Part shown: piece after piece, positions 8,199-14,239 of the stretch | Layout of the letters: every line of letters begins with the position of its first letter | Position numbering within the stretch: the stretch's first letter is position 1 | Source: Competibacteraceae bacterium UBA2792 | GTDB lineage: Bacteria > Pseudomonadota > Gammaproteobacteria > Competibacterales > Competibacteraceae | Length of the DNA stretch: 14,239 bases | Direction: 5' to 3' | Assembly: GCA_002352125.1 (NCBI GenBank) | Contig: DEHU01000098.1 | Span: forward strand, 1-14,239 | The notes under the pieces: model-generated | Databases searched by the model: none | The model's input: the letters and a program-made list of their open reading frames with translations, nothing else | What the model was told of the DNA's origin: nothing | Position numbers and translations under genes: made by a program

Positions 8199-9055
8199 GG
8201 GACGTTCTCCGATACCGGCAAGCGTTCGGCAATGTAATCGGCGGCTTCGGCCAAGAACCAGCCGCTACAGATCCAGTAGCGGTCCGGTACGGCAATCGCC
8301 GGCAATCGGGTCAACAGGTGACGGAAGACGGGATGTCGCGCGAACGCCATCCGCAAGGTATCGCCACCCTGGTCGAAAAAGCCCATGACGATCAGATCGG
8401 GTTCGGCGAGCGCCAACTGCTCCAGTTTGAAGGTTCCCCAACCCTGTAGACCCAAGGTGGTTGCCAGATTGCGCGTGCCGGCCGCTTGCAACACGGCGTC
8501 GATAAAAGTGCCTGCGCCAGCGCTACCGCCATCGGGCAGAAAATAAGCGGCGAGCGGCGGTCGAACAAGGTGGCGGTGGGCCGCCAGGCGTTCCAGTTGC
8601 GCCTCCATCTCGGCCACTCGCGCCTCTCCTTGTGCGGGACGCCCGAGTGCGGCAGCGACGGTGCGGGTCGTTGCCGCGATCTCGGCCCAACTGTCGGGCA
8701 ACGGGAGCTGGATCACCCGGATGCCGAGACGTTCCAAGCGCTCGCTGGTACGCAGAGGTAGCCAGCGATCAGTCAGCACCAATTCGGCCTGCAATGCCAC
8801 CAATTCCTCGCTATCGCCGCGATGGGCCGGGTAGCGGACCGCTTCGGCGGCGAACAGGGATTGATTCGGGTCGGCGGCATCAGGCGAAACGGCGACGATC
8901 TGTGCAGGATCGGCCAATCCCAACAGATATTGATCGGCGCACACGGTCAACGAGGCGGCTCGCGGCAACGCCGCCAACGCCAACATCGGCGATCCGAGCA
9001 GGATCAGGCCCAGCAGGCACACCAATCGCCTATTGCCGCTCGCACGCATGGCCAT
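8195..9055 (-). CDS. btuF: Periplasmic cobalamin-binding protein
   Basis: This 286-residue periplasmic substrate-binding protein of the BtuF/FhuD class hands cobalamin from the outer-membrane receptor to BtuCD. A signal peptide is visible: basic NRR, hydrophobic LVCLLGLILLG, and a small-residue region near LALAALPRA. The mature protein starts with SLTVCADQYLLGL, then IVAVSPDA, and later has the ELVALQAELVLTD and EQLALAEPDLIVMGF segments typical of the two lobes. I see no lipobox, so it is probably soluble in the periplasm. Start choice: ATG at 9055 lies 2 nt past the btuB stop. An in-frame TTG at 9061 overlaps that stop as TTGA, and ATG at 9049 is also possible. None has a clear ribosome site, so translation is probably coupled to btuB. 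The stop overlaps the btuC start (ATGA). Confidence 0.9.
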   Translation of the reverse strand: MAMRASGNRRLVCLLGLILLGSPMLALAALPRAASLTVCADQYLLGLADPAQIVAVSPDAADPNQSLFAAEAVRYPAHRGDSEELVALQAELVLTDRWLPLRTSERLERLGIRVIQLPLPDSWAEIAATTRTVAAALGRPAQGEARVAEMEAQLERLAAHRHLVRPPLAAYFLPDGGSAGAGTFIDAVLQAAGTRNLATTLGLQGWGTFKLEQLALAEPDLIVMGFFDQGGDTLRMAFARHPVFRHLLTRLPAIAVPDRYWICSGWFLAEAADYIAERLPVSENVP

Positions 9056-9057
9056 GT

Positions 9058-10953
9058 TCAAAAGCGGTAGCGCGCGCCGAGATAAAGCCCGCGCTCGGTG
9101 CCGCTGTAGCCGAGTACATCTTCATAGCGTTCGTCGAACAGATTTTCGATCCGCCCGTACCATTGCCAACGGTCGTTCCATTGATAGCTGGCTGCCAGAT
9201 TCACCACGGTGTAACCGTCGAGCGTTACCGGGGTCGTGGCAAAGGTTTCCGAATCGAAAGCGGTATCGGTGAAGGAACCGCTATAGCGGACCGCCAGATT
9301 GAGGTTGGTGCGGTCGGTAGCCCGATAGTTGAGATTGAGACTGGCGAGGTGACGCGGCCGGCGCGGTATAGCCTGGCCTTCGGAATCCTCGGCGTCGGTA
9401 TAGGTGTAGGCCAAGGTTCCATTGAGCTTGGGGGTCAGCTCGGCATTGACGCTCAGTTCGATGCCACGGGCACGACTTTCGCCGGGCAGGTTGATCACCG
9501 TGCGTCCAGCGCCGACGATGGTGTTATCGATACGGTTGTGGAAGCCGGTCACGTCGAATCGCAGCCGTTGATCGAATAGAGCTTGCTCCCAACCGATATC
9601 GAAACCGCGACTCTCTTCCGGTTGCAGATCGGGATTGCCTTGAAAGTCGCCGGAAAAGCCGAACAGTTCGGTCAGGGTCGGGTTTTTGACCGCCGTGCCG
9701 TAACTGGTGTGCAGGCGGGCGCCGGTAGCCGGCCAGAGATAAGCAGCGGTTAGCCGATAAGTATCGGCATCGTCGAAGCGATCATTGAAATCGTGCCGCG
9801 CACCGACGGTCAGGAACAAGCGTTCTTTCAAGCCCAAACCATACTGCAAGGCGAGGCCCGTATTGTGGATCGAATTGCTGGCGAAATAGGTGTTGCGCGC
9901 TTCGTCCTGCTTATCCTTGACCAGAACAGTCAAGGTCTGCTCGGCGCCAGGCGTCGAGAGGAAATAGTTGCTTTGATAGTCGAATTGATTGGAATGACCG
10001 GTGCTGTCGAACGCCTCGAACCCGGTACTGTCGATTTTGCTGTCGAGGTCGTAGCGGGAAGCGCCGAGCAAATGTTCCCAAGCACCGCCAAACAGGGTGA
10101 AACGGCCTTGCAGGCGTAACAGGTTTTGCCGACTGTCGGCCTGGTCATTGCTGTCGACCACCGGGCGGATACTCCCGCCGAGGAAAGCGTCGAAGTCCGA
10201 ACGGGTGTGGGTATAGCGTTCCATCACGCTCAATTCCAGATCGTCGTGCGGGCGGGCGCTGCCTTTGAGCAGCAACGTGCCGATGGTGGTGGCATCGTCC
10301 TCGCTGTTGCCGCGCCAAGCGCTGCCGGCGGACCAGCCGTTGGTATCGAACCACGTTCCGCTGAGTAGGGCATCGTAGCGGTCGCCGCGTCCACCCACGC
10401 TACCGGCGGCTTGCCGGGTGGCGAAACTGCCGGCTTCGAGGCGGGCGCTGGCTTGCCACGGTTGTTCGGCACGGCGGGTGACGATATTGATGACGCCACC
10501 GATGGCGGAGCTGCCCCACAGCACGCTTTGCGGACCGCGCAATATTTCGATCCGTTCGACCTCCAGGTCCAGCAGGTTGCTGAAATCGAAAGCGCCACCA
10601 TCGGGATTGTTGACTTCCACCCCATCGATCAATACCAGCGTCTGGTTGGATTCGGCACCGCGCAAATAGACTTCGGTCAGGGCGCCGGGGCCGCCGCTGC
10701 GGCTGACCGTCGCACCGGGCACATCGCGCAAGGCGTCGGCTACCACGTGAATTTGCCGTTGTTCCAATTCTTGCTCGGTCAGCACCGTGATCGCGCTGCC
10801 GGATTGTTCGGCTGGGATCGGGATTCGGGTTGCGGTGACCACCAGCTCCGGGAGTGGCTCCTGCGCTGCTGCGCTGCTGCCGAAGCCGGCCAGTAGACCG
10901 AGCGCGGCGAGCGATGGGGCAAAACGATGACAGTCGATGAAAGAGACGTTCAT
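9058..10953 (-). CDS. btuB: TonB-dependent cobalamin receptor BtuB
   Basis: This 631-residue outer-membrane beta-barrel receptor is close to the length of E. coli BtuB (about 614). Residues 1-30 form a signal peptide ending in SSAAA before Gln31. A TonB box ELVVTATR (36-43) follows. The plug has the typical segments DALRDVPGATV, VYLRGAESNQTLVLIDGVEV (96-115) and EILRGPQSVLWGSSAIGGV (136-154). The barrel ends in LGARYRF with a terminal Phe, as barrel-assembly substrates do. The start at 10953 was chosen because it begins the signal peptide. AGGA lies 12 nt upstream, which is rather far. The frame extends to 11130, but that part is non-coding leader. It is the first gene after the cobalamin riboswitch, which supports a corrinoid substrate over a siderophore. 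Confidence 0.93.
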   Translation of the reverse strand: MNVSFIDCHRFAPSLAALGLLAGFGSSAAAQEPLPELVVTATRIPIPAEQSGSAITVLTEQELEQRQIHVVADALRDVPGATVSRSGGPGALTEVYLRGAESNQTLVLIDGVEVNNPDGGAFDFSNLLDLEVERIEILRGPQSVLWGSSAIGGVINIVTRRAEQPWQASARLEAGSFATRQAAGSVGGRGDRYDALLSGTWFDTNGWSAGSAWRGNSEDDATTIGTLLLKGSARPHDDLELSVMERYTHTRSDFDAFLGGSIRPVVDSNDQADSRQNLLRLQGRFTLFGGAWEHLLGASRYDLDSKIDSTGFEAFDSTGHSNQFDYQSNYFLSTPGAEQTLTVLVKDKQDEARNTYFASNSIHNTGLALQYGLGLKERLFLTVGARHDFNDRFDDADTYRLTAAYLWPATGARLHTSYGTAVKNPTLTELFGFSGDFQGNPDLQPEESRGFDIGWEQALFDQRLRFDVTGFHNRIDNTIVGAGRTVINLPGESRARGIELSVNAELTPKLNGTLAYTYTDAEDSEGQAIPRRPRHLASLNLNYRATDRTNLNLAVRYSGSFTDTAFDSETFATTPVTLDGYTVVNLAASYQWNDRWQWYGRIENLFDERYEDVLGYSGTERGLYLGARYRF

Positions 10954-10986
10954 GGCGATCGCGTTTCCTATTGGAGTTATCGTCGA

Positions 10987-11005
10987 ACCGGCTACGGAAG
11001 CCGGT
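10987..11005 (-). promoter_or_regulatory. Hairpin just upstream of btuB
   Basis: ACCGGC and GCCGGT form a 6-bp stem with a 7-nt loop, about 35 nt before the btuB start. The arms are nearly the same sequence as those of the neighbouring hairpin at 11032-11049, so the two could exchange partners. A role in riboswitch output is inference. Confidence 0.4.
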
Positions 11006-11031
11006 CCATTGTTTGCTGGAAACATGCGATC

Positions 11032-11049
11032 GCCGGTCGGTTGACCGGC
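11032..11049 (-). promoter_or_regulatory. Perfect 7-bp leader hairpin
   Basis: On the minus strand, GCCGGTC, loop AACC, and GACCGGC form a perfect GC-rich stem in the btuB leader. No T-tract follows, so it is not a classical intrinsic terminator. It may be a pausing or alternate-pairing element. Confidence 0.45.
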
Positions 11050-11064
11050 CTGCTGGAAGAGCGG

Positions 11065-11089
11065 AAAACGCTTTTGCGAAGAAAAGCAT
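11065..11089 (-). terminator. Terminator-like hairpin in the btuB leader
   Basis: On the minus strand, ATGCTTTT and AAAAGCGT form an 8-bp stem (one G-U pair) with a 6-nt loop, followed directly by TTT. It lies about 95 nt after the riboswitch and 110 nt before btuB, where a transcription-terminating expression platform would sit. The stem is AT-rich and the T-tract short, so it may be weak. Confidence 0.4.
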
Positions 11090-11144
11090 CGGCCTGCCGC
11101 TGGCGAGCGCTCGGTTTCCCGCATCGCCAAAACGGAGGACCGTC

Positions 11145-11168
11145 CCGTCGAAAGCTCCCGTTCGACGG
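11145..11168 (-). promoter_or_regulatory. Strong hairpin following the riboswitch
   Basis: CCGTCGAA and TTCGACGG form a perfect 8-bp stem with an 8-nt loop, starting about 15 nt after the aptamer. Its arms contain CCGTC and GACGG, the same 5-mers that close the aptamer P1 stem, so it could compete with P1. Confidence 0.5.
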
Positions 11169-11183
11169 CTAGGCGACGCCTGG

Positions 11184-11354
11184 GACGGCAGGTCTCCTGG
11201 CTGGCGGGTCGGTGCCGGGCGTTCGGCCTTCCCAGTTGCCCAGTGGCCTTGTACGAACGCCGGCTCGCCGCTCACAGTTGCGGGGACAGCCGCGGATTCG
11301 GCCGGCCGAGCCGGCTTTACCGCGTTCCCTTTTAATCCCGCTGGGGGAACCGTC
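11184..11354 (-). promoter_or_regulatory. Cobalamin riboswitch
   Basis: On the minus strand the conserved blocks appear in order: TTAAAAGGGAA, then GGTAAAGCC, then TCCGCGGCTGTCCCCGCAAC, GCCACTGG, GGGAAGGC, and the B12 box AGCCAGGAGACCTGCC (11202 to 11187). GACGG at 11354-11350 pairs with CCGTC at 11188-11184 to close a P1 stem, which sets the limits. In this family, binding of a cobalamin represses downstream expression. It controls the btuB-btuF-btuC-btuD-tonB operon, so uptake should be turned off when corrinoid is plentiful. The aptamer is 171 nt long and btuB starts 230 nt after it. Whether it prefers adenosyl- or methyl/hydroxo-cobalamin cannot be read here. Confidence 0.93.
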
Positions 11355-11363
11355 TTACCGGAT

Positions 11364-11393
11364 AGAGTAGCGACGCGGGAGTGCGTTTGGCAA
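11364..11393 (-). promoter_or_regulatory. Candidate promoter of the B12 operon
   Basis: On the minus strand, TTGCCA (11393-11388) and TACTCT (11369-11364) are 18 nt apart, placing a start site just before the riboswitch. The -35 box is good and the -10 box is poor. The position between the mazG terminator and the aptamer supports it. Confidence 0.4.
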
Positions 11394-11428
11394 TCCGCAT
11401 CGTGGTTTTGGACCGCGCATACACGAGG

Positions 11429-11450
11429 AAAAAAGCGATTGTGGGTCGCT
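11429..11450 (-). terminator. Intrinsic terminator of mazG
   Basis: On the minus strand, AGCGA and TCGCT form a 5-bp stem with a 7-nt loop, followed by six T. It begins at the mazG stop codon. The stem is short but the T-tract is good, and it separates mazG from the B12 operon promoter. Confidence 0.5.
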
Positions 11451-12247
11451 CAAACGCCAAAGCGAGGATCGCGTTCTTCGATCTTGGCGCGTTCCCACAA
11501 GGCGTCCATTTCCGCCAACGTCGATTGCGCGGGCACCCGGCCGGTTTCCGCCAGCCATGCTTCGATTCGCCGAAACCGCCGCTCGAATTTACCGTTGGTC
11601 CCGCGCAGCGCCGCCTCTGGATCGAGCTGGAGATGGCGGGCCAGATTGGCGACGGCGAACAGCACGTCGCCCAGCTCGTCGGCCAGCCGTTCCGGCGACG
11701 ATTGGGCCATGATTTCGTGGCGAATTTCGGCGATTTCCTCCTGAATCTTGGCCAAGATTGGCTCCACCGCGCCCCAATCGAAACCGACCTTGCTGGCTTT
11801 CTTTTGTAGCTTGACCGCACGGGTCAGCGCCGGCAGCGCCAGCGGCACGCCGTCCAGCGTACCGGCGGGTTGCTGGGGCTTTTCGGCGGCTTTGATCCGC
11901 TCCCAAGCCGCCATTTGCGCGGCGGCATCGGCATACCGTTCGTCGCCGAAGACATGCGGGTGGCGGCGGGTCATCTTTTCGACGATGCCGCCCGCCACGT
12001 CGGCGAAACCGAATCGGCCTTCCTCGCAGGCGATCTGGGCGTAGAACACGACCTGAAACAGCAAATCGCCCAGCTCTGCTTTCAATTCGTCCCAGTCCTC
12101 GCGGGCGATGGCGTCGGCAACTTCGTAGGCTTCCTCGATGGTGTGAGGCACGATGGTGGCGTAGGTTTGTTCCCGATCCCACGGACAACCGTTGTCGGGA
12201 TCGCGCAATCGCGCCATCACGACCAATAGTTCTTCCAATTCCCGCAT
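11450..12247 (-). CDS. mazG: Nucleoside triphosphate pyrophosphohydrolase MazG
   Basis: This 265-residue cytoplasmic enzyme hydrolyses NTPs and dNTPs to the monophosphate and pyrophosphate, cleaning the nucleotide pool. The length matches E. coli MazG (263). Two MazG repeats are visible. The first has GCPWDREQT (20-28), IEEAYEVADAI (37-47) and ELGDLLFQVVF (58-68); the Glu38, Glu39, Glu42 and Glu58, Asp61 set is the usual metal-binding EExxE/ExxD pattern. The second has VGFDW (154-158), EEIAEIRHEI (170-179) and ELGDVLFAVANLARHL (191-206). GTNGKFERRF and DALWERAK close the protein. The start at 12247 has GGGGA 7 nt upstream and begins the conserved N-terminus. The open frame to 12343 is not conserved-looking. 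It has its own candidate promoter and terminator, so it appears monocistronic. Confidence 0.95.
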   Translation of the reverse strand: MRELEELLVVMARLRDPDNGCPWDREQTYATIVPHTIEEAYEVADAIAREDWDELKAELGDLLFQVVFYAQIACEEGRFGFADVAGGIVEKMTRRHPHVFGDERYADAAAQMAAWERIKAAEKPQQPAGTLDGVPLALPALTRAVKLQKKASKVGFDWGAVEPILAKIQEEIAEIRHEIMAQSSPERLADELGDVLFAVANLARHLQLDPEAALRGTNGKFERRFRRIEAWLAETGRVPAQSTLAEMDALWERAKIEERDPRFGV

Positions 12248-12276
12248 TACCTGTTCCCCATGAAAATTTTCCCTAC

Positions 12277-12306
12277 CGTATAACCTGCTCTCATTCCTTC
12301 GGGCAA
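12277..12306 (-). promoter_or_regulatory. Candidate mazG promoter
   Basis: On the minus strand, TTGCCC (12306-12301) and TATACG (12282-12277) are separated by 18 nt, each matching four of six consensus bases. The implied start site lies about 20 nt before the mazG ribosome site. Confidence 0.45.
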
Positions 12307-12316
12307 GTCTGGGGGG

Positions 12317-12330
12317 TTGCGAAATCGCAA
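12317..12330. repeat. Short inverted repeat in the divergent promoter region
   Basis: TTGCGA and TCGCAA flank AA, giving a 14-bp near-palindrome between mazG and the DUF2202 gene. It is too tight to be a good RNA hairpin at full length and may be an operator. Confidence 0.35.
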
Positions 12331-12341
12331 TGCCGGACACC

Positions 12342-12362
12342 ATTCAGCGATGTATGCTGAAT
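12342..12362. repeat. Perfect 7-bp inverted repeat upstream of the DUF2202 gene
   Basis: ATTCAGC and GCTGAAT flank a 7-nt spacer, 34 nt before the DUF2202 start codon. The right half overlaps TATGCT, a possible -10 box for that gene, although no good -35 box is seen. It could be a regulator binding site or a 5'-UTR hairpin. Confidence 0.4.
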
Positions 12363-12396
12363 CGTGACAAAAATCCAATGGGTATGGGAGAAATCG

Positions 12397-13047
12397 ATGA
12401 TTTTCAAATTGATGGATTATCGTTGTGGTGTCGTTCGTTCATGGCTGGCATTGATTCTGACGATTGTGGTCGGCAATGCCTGGGCGCAAACGGCCGAACT
12501 CAGCACCGGGGAAATTCAGACTCTGACCTTCATGCGCGAAGAGGAAAAGTTGGCACGGGATGTTTACTTGACCCTGAACGATATCTGGGCACAACCCGTG
12601 TTGGCCAATATCGCCAAATCCGAGCAACGACACATGGATGCGATGCTGGCTTTGCTCGATCAGTACCGGTTGGCCGATCCTGCGAGTCCGGAGGTGGGAG
12701 TTTTCAACAATACCGATTTACAGGCTCTGTATGAGCAATTGGTCGCTCGTGGTCGGCAGTCCGCCCTGGAGGCGTTGTACGTGGGCGCCGCGATCGAGGA
12801 AATCGATATTCTCGATTTGCAGCGGGCTATCGCCGAGACGAATCATACTGATTTGCAGCAGAGTTACGAAAATCTGCTGGCCGGGTCAAACAACCATTTG
12901 CGTGCGTTTGTCCGCAATATAGAAAACCAGGGGCTGGTTTATGAACCGCAGTATTTGAGCGTCGAACAGCTCGAAGCGATCTTGACGGCACCGACTCAGC
13001 GCACGAATCCGAGGGGTCGCAACCAAAACGGCCGACGGGGTCGTTGA
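12397..13047 (+). CDS. Exported DUF2202 (ferritin-like) protein
   Basis: This 216-residue protein matches the DUF2202 family, a ferritin-like four-helix domain of unproven function. The recognisable blocks are MREEEKLARDVYL (46-58), NIAKSEQRHMDAML (71-84), GVFNN (101-105), LYVGAAIEEIDILDLQ (127-142) and GSNNHLRAFVRNIE (163-176). Acidic and His residues that could bind metal include Glu48-50, Glu76, His79, Glu134-135 and His167. An N-terminal signal peptide (hydrophobic 16-26, cleavage likely after AWA at 30) sends it to the periplasm. The start at 12397 has GGGAG 6 nt upstream, whereas a GTG at 12364 would add 11 residues before the signal peptide and has no such site. The last ~16 residues (QRTNPRGRNQNGRRGR) are a basic, low-complexity tail outside the domain and fall partly in a repeat. 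A metal or oxidative-stress role is only a guess from the fold. Confidence 0.87.
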   Translation: MIFKLMDYRCGVVRSWLALILTIVVGNAWAQTAELSTGEIQTLTFMREEEKLARDVYLTLNDIWAQPVLANIAKSEQRHMDAMLALLDQYRLADPASPEVGVFNNTDLQALYEQLVARGRQSALEALYVGAAIEEIDILDLQRAIAETNHTDLQQSYENLLAGSNNHLRAFVRNIENQGLVYEPQYLSVEQLEAILTAPTQRTNPRGRNQNGRRGR

Positions 13048-13052
13048 GATCG
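13018..13052 (+). repeat. 35-bp imperfect direct repeat, copy 1
   Basis: This segment matches 13092-13126 at 28 of 35 positions in the same orientation, with a 74-bp period. It covers the last codons and the TGA of the DUF2202 gene, encoding most of the basic NQNGRRGR tail. Confidence 0.55.
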
Positions 13053-13076
13053 GGTCCGCTAAGGAGATCAGGCGAT

Positions 13077-13112
13077 CCGTGCCACCCATGCCGCAACCAA
13101 GATGGTGGACGG
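13077..13112. terminator. Intergenic hairpin between converging genes
   Basis: The arms at 13077-13089 and 13102-13112 form 11 pairs with two single-base bulges and a 12-nt loop (CCGT, CCACC, AT against AT, GGTGG, ACGG). It fills most of the 70-bp gap between the DUF2202 and ygiQ stops. Neither strand has a real T-tract, so a bidirectional terminator or 3'-end stabiliser is plausible but unproven. Confidence 0.4.
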
Positions 13113-13126
13113 GGTTATTAAGATCG
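13092..13126 (+). repeat. 35-bp imperfect direct repeat, copy 2
   Basis: This is the second copy of the repeat at 13018-13052. It spans the right half of the intergenic hairpin and the last codons and TAA of the ygiQ gene on the other strand. Confidence 0.55.
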
Positions 13127-14239
13127 CCCCCGTCGTTTGCCGGCGCCGCACGGACTGCCTTGGGTAAATGCGCGCTGCGGTCGGCGGTCGGCCGGCGGGT
13201 TGGCTGGAGAAGGACCACGCGCCGTTCGCCCGCCATCGGTGCGCGGCGGCAAACCGGTATGTTGGGTCAACAAGCGTTGCGGGCCGTGCTTGCGGCCGGC
13301 GCGGGCACCTTCGCCGCCGCCAAGTCCGGTGCCGGACGGTTGCCAGAGGGGAATCAAATGCCGCTTGCCGCTGCCGATCAGATCGGCGCGGCCCATGCGA
13401 CGGAGTGTTTCGCGCAACAACGGCCAGTTCTCGGGATCGTGATAACGCAAAAACGCCTTGTGTAACCGCCGTTGCTTCAAGCCCTTGGGCGAGGTGACCG
13501 TTTCGCCTCGGTCGCGGTGGATACCTTTCAGCGGATTGCGACCGGTATGGTACATAGCGGTGGCTAAGGCCATCGGGCTGGGCAGAAAAGCCTGCACTTG
13601 GTCGGCCCGAAAACCGTTGCGCTTCAGCCATAGAGCGAGATTCAGCATATCCTCGTCGGTGGTACCGGGGTGGGCGGCGATGAAATAAGGAATCAGATAT
13701 TGCTCCTTGCCGGCTTCTTTCGAAAATTTCTCGAATAATTCCTTGAAGCGATCATAAGCGCTGAGACCGGGTTTCATCATCTTCGATAGCGGACCCGGTT
13801 CAGTGTGTTCAGGGGCAATCTTCAGATAGCCACCGACGTGATGGCTCACCAGTTCGCGCACGTAGGCAGGATCGCGGATCGCCAGGTCGTAACGTACTCC
13901 GGAGGCGATCAGGATTTTCTTGACGCCGGGCAGTTCCCGCGCCTTGCGGTACAAACCGATTAGAGCGGAATGATCGGTATCGAGATTCGGGCAGACGTCT
14001 GGGAAGACGCAGGACAATTTGCGGCAATTCCGCTCGATTTCCCGCGACTTGCAGGCCAACCGGTACATGTTGGCAGTCGGCCCGCCAAGATCGGAGATGA
14101 CCCCGGTAAAACCGGGCGTCCGGTCGCGGATCTCCTCGATCTCGCGCAGGATCGAGCTTTCCGACCGGGATTGGATGATGCGCCCTTCGTGTTCGGTGAT
14201 CGAACAAAAAGTGCAACCGCCGAAACAGCCGCGCATGAT
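13118..14239 (-). CDS. ygiQ: YgiQ-family radical SAM protein (5' partial)
   Basis: This is the C-terminal part (at least 373 residues) of a YgiQ-type radical SAM protein. The frame is open to the window edge and the N-terminal ~300 or more residues of the family lie outside, so the ATG at 14236 is internal. Near the edge the cluster-binding motif CFGGCTFC (C-x3-C-x2-C) is intact and should hold a 4Fe-4S cluster for reductive cleavage of S-adenosylmethionine. Further family blocks are [66 protein letters not shown], and [20 protein letters not shown] near the domain end. A Gly/Arg-rich disordered tail of about 80 residues follows, as is common in this family. The reaction catalysed is not established as far as I know. 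Confidence 0.93.
   Translation of the reverse strand: MMRGCFGGCTFCSITEHEGRIIQSRSESSILREIEEIRDRTPGFTGVISDLGGPTANMYRLACKSREIERNCRKLSCVFPDVCPNLDTDHSALIGLYRKARELPGVKKILIASGVRYDLAIRDPAYVRELVSHHVGGYLKIAPEHTEPGPLSKMMKPGLSAYDRFKELFEKFSKEAGKEQYLIPYFIAAHPGTTDEDMLNLALWLKRNGFRADQVQAFLPSPMALATAMYHTGRNPLKGIHRDRGETVTSPKGLKQRRLHKAFLRYHDPENWPLLRETLRRMGRADLIGSGKRHLIPLWQPSGTGLGGGEGARAGRKHGPQRLLTQHTGLPPRTDGGRTARGPSPANPPADRRPQRAFTQGSPCGAGKRRGRS

Noticed and set aside
8632..9579. 315-codon plus-strand open frame across btuF and btuB.
   Set aside because: It is antisense to two well-recognised genes, low in complexity and Arg-rich, and has no motif.
10954..11130. N-terminal extension of the btuB frame by 59 codons.
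   Set aside because: It precedes a good signal peptide and covers several leader hairpins, so it is almost certainly untranslated riboswitch leader.
12364..12396. GTG start adding 11 residues to the DUF2202 protein.
   Set aside because: The ATG at 12397 has a GGGAG site at good spacing and starts a normal signal peptide. The GTG has no visible ribosome site.
1..14239. CRISPR arrays, insertion sequences, integrases, tRNA or rRNA genes, or phage genes.
   Set aside because: I found no regularly spaced identical repeats, transposase motifs, terminal inverted repeats or tRNA-like cloverleaf. The genes are housekeeping or metabolic and closely packed.

Overview
The window reads as chromosomal DNA from a GC-rich Gram-negative proteobacterium, most likely a gammaproteobacterium. 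It encodes a TonB-dependent outer-membrane receptor with periplasmic and inner-membrane partners, a MazG close to the E. coli length, and a YgiQ-type radical SAM protein. I cannot name the genus from sequence alone. I see no tRNA, rRNA, CRISPR array, transposase or integrase.

Left part (2-5462, plus strand): two genes 4 bp apart, probably co-transcribed from a promoter outside the window. The first is truncated at the window edge. It is a large membrane protein joining a GH18-type hydrolase domain, a NodB-type polysaccharide deacetylase domain and a processive GT2 glycosyltransferase with membrane helices. This looks like a one-polypeptide machine for making and modifying an exported amino-sugar polysaccharide. 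The second is a GH31 alpha-glucosidase family enzyme without a signal peptide.

Middle part (5540-11393, minus strand): a complete cobalamin uptake operon. In transcription order it has a candidate promoter, a cobalamin riboswitch (11354 to 11184), a 230-nt leader with several hairpins including one terminator-like hairpin, and then btuB (outer-membrane receptor), btuF (periplasmic binding protein), btuC (permease), btuD (ATPase) and a tonB-like gene. The last three junctions are all 4-bp ATGA stop/start overlaps, so translation is probably coupled. The operon carries its own TonB but no ExbB or ExbD.

Right part (11429-14239): mazG (minus strand) has its own candidate promoter and terminator and is divergent from an exported DUF2202 ferritin-like protein (plus strand). 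That gene converges on the 3' end of a ygiQ-family radical SAM gene (minus strand) whose N-terminus lies outside the window. A 35-bp imperfect direct repeat sits at the two converging gene ends, with a strong intergenic hairpin between them.

Most of the window is conventional. The points most worth a second look are the three-domain polysaccharide synthase fusion and its GH31 neighbour, the riboswitch expression platform, and the repeat that supplies the C-terminal tail of the DUF2202 protein.
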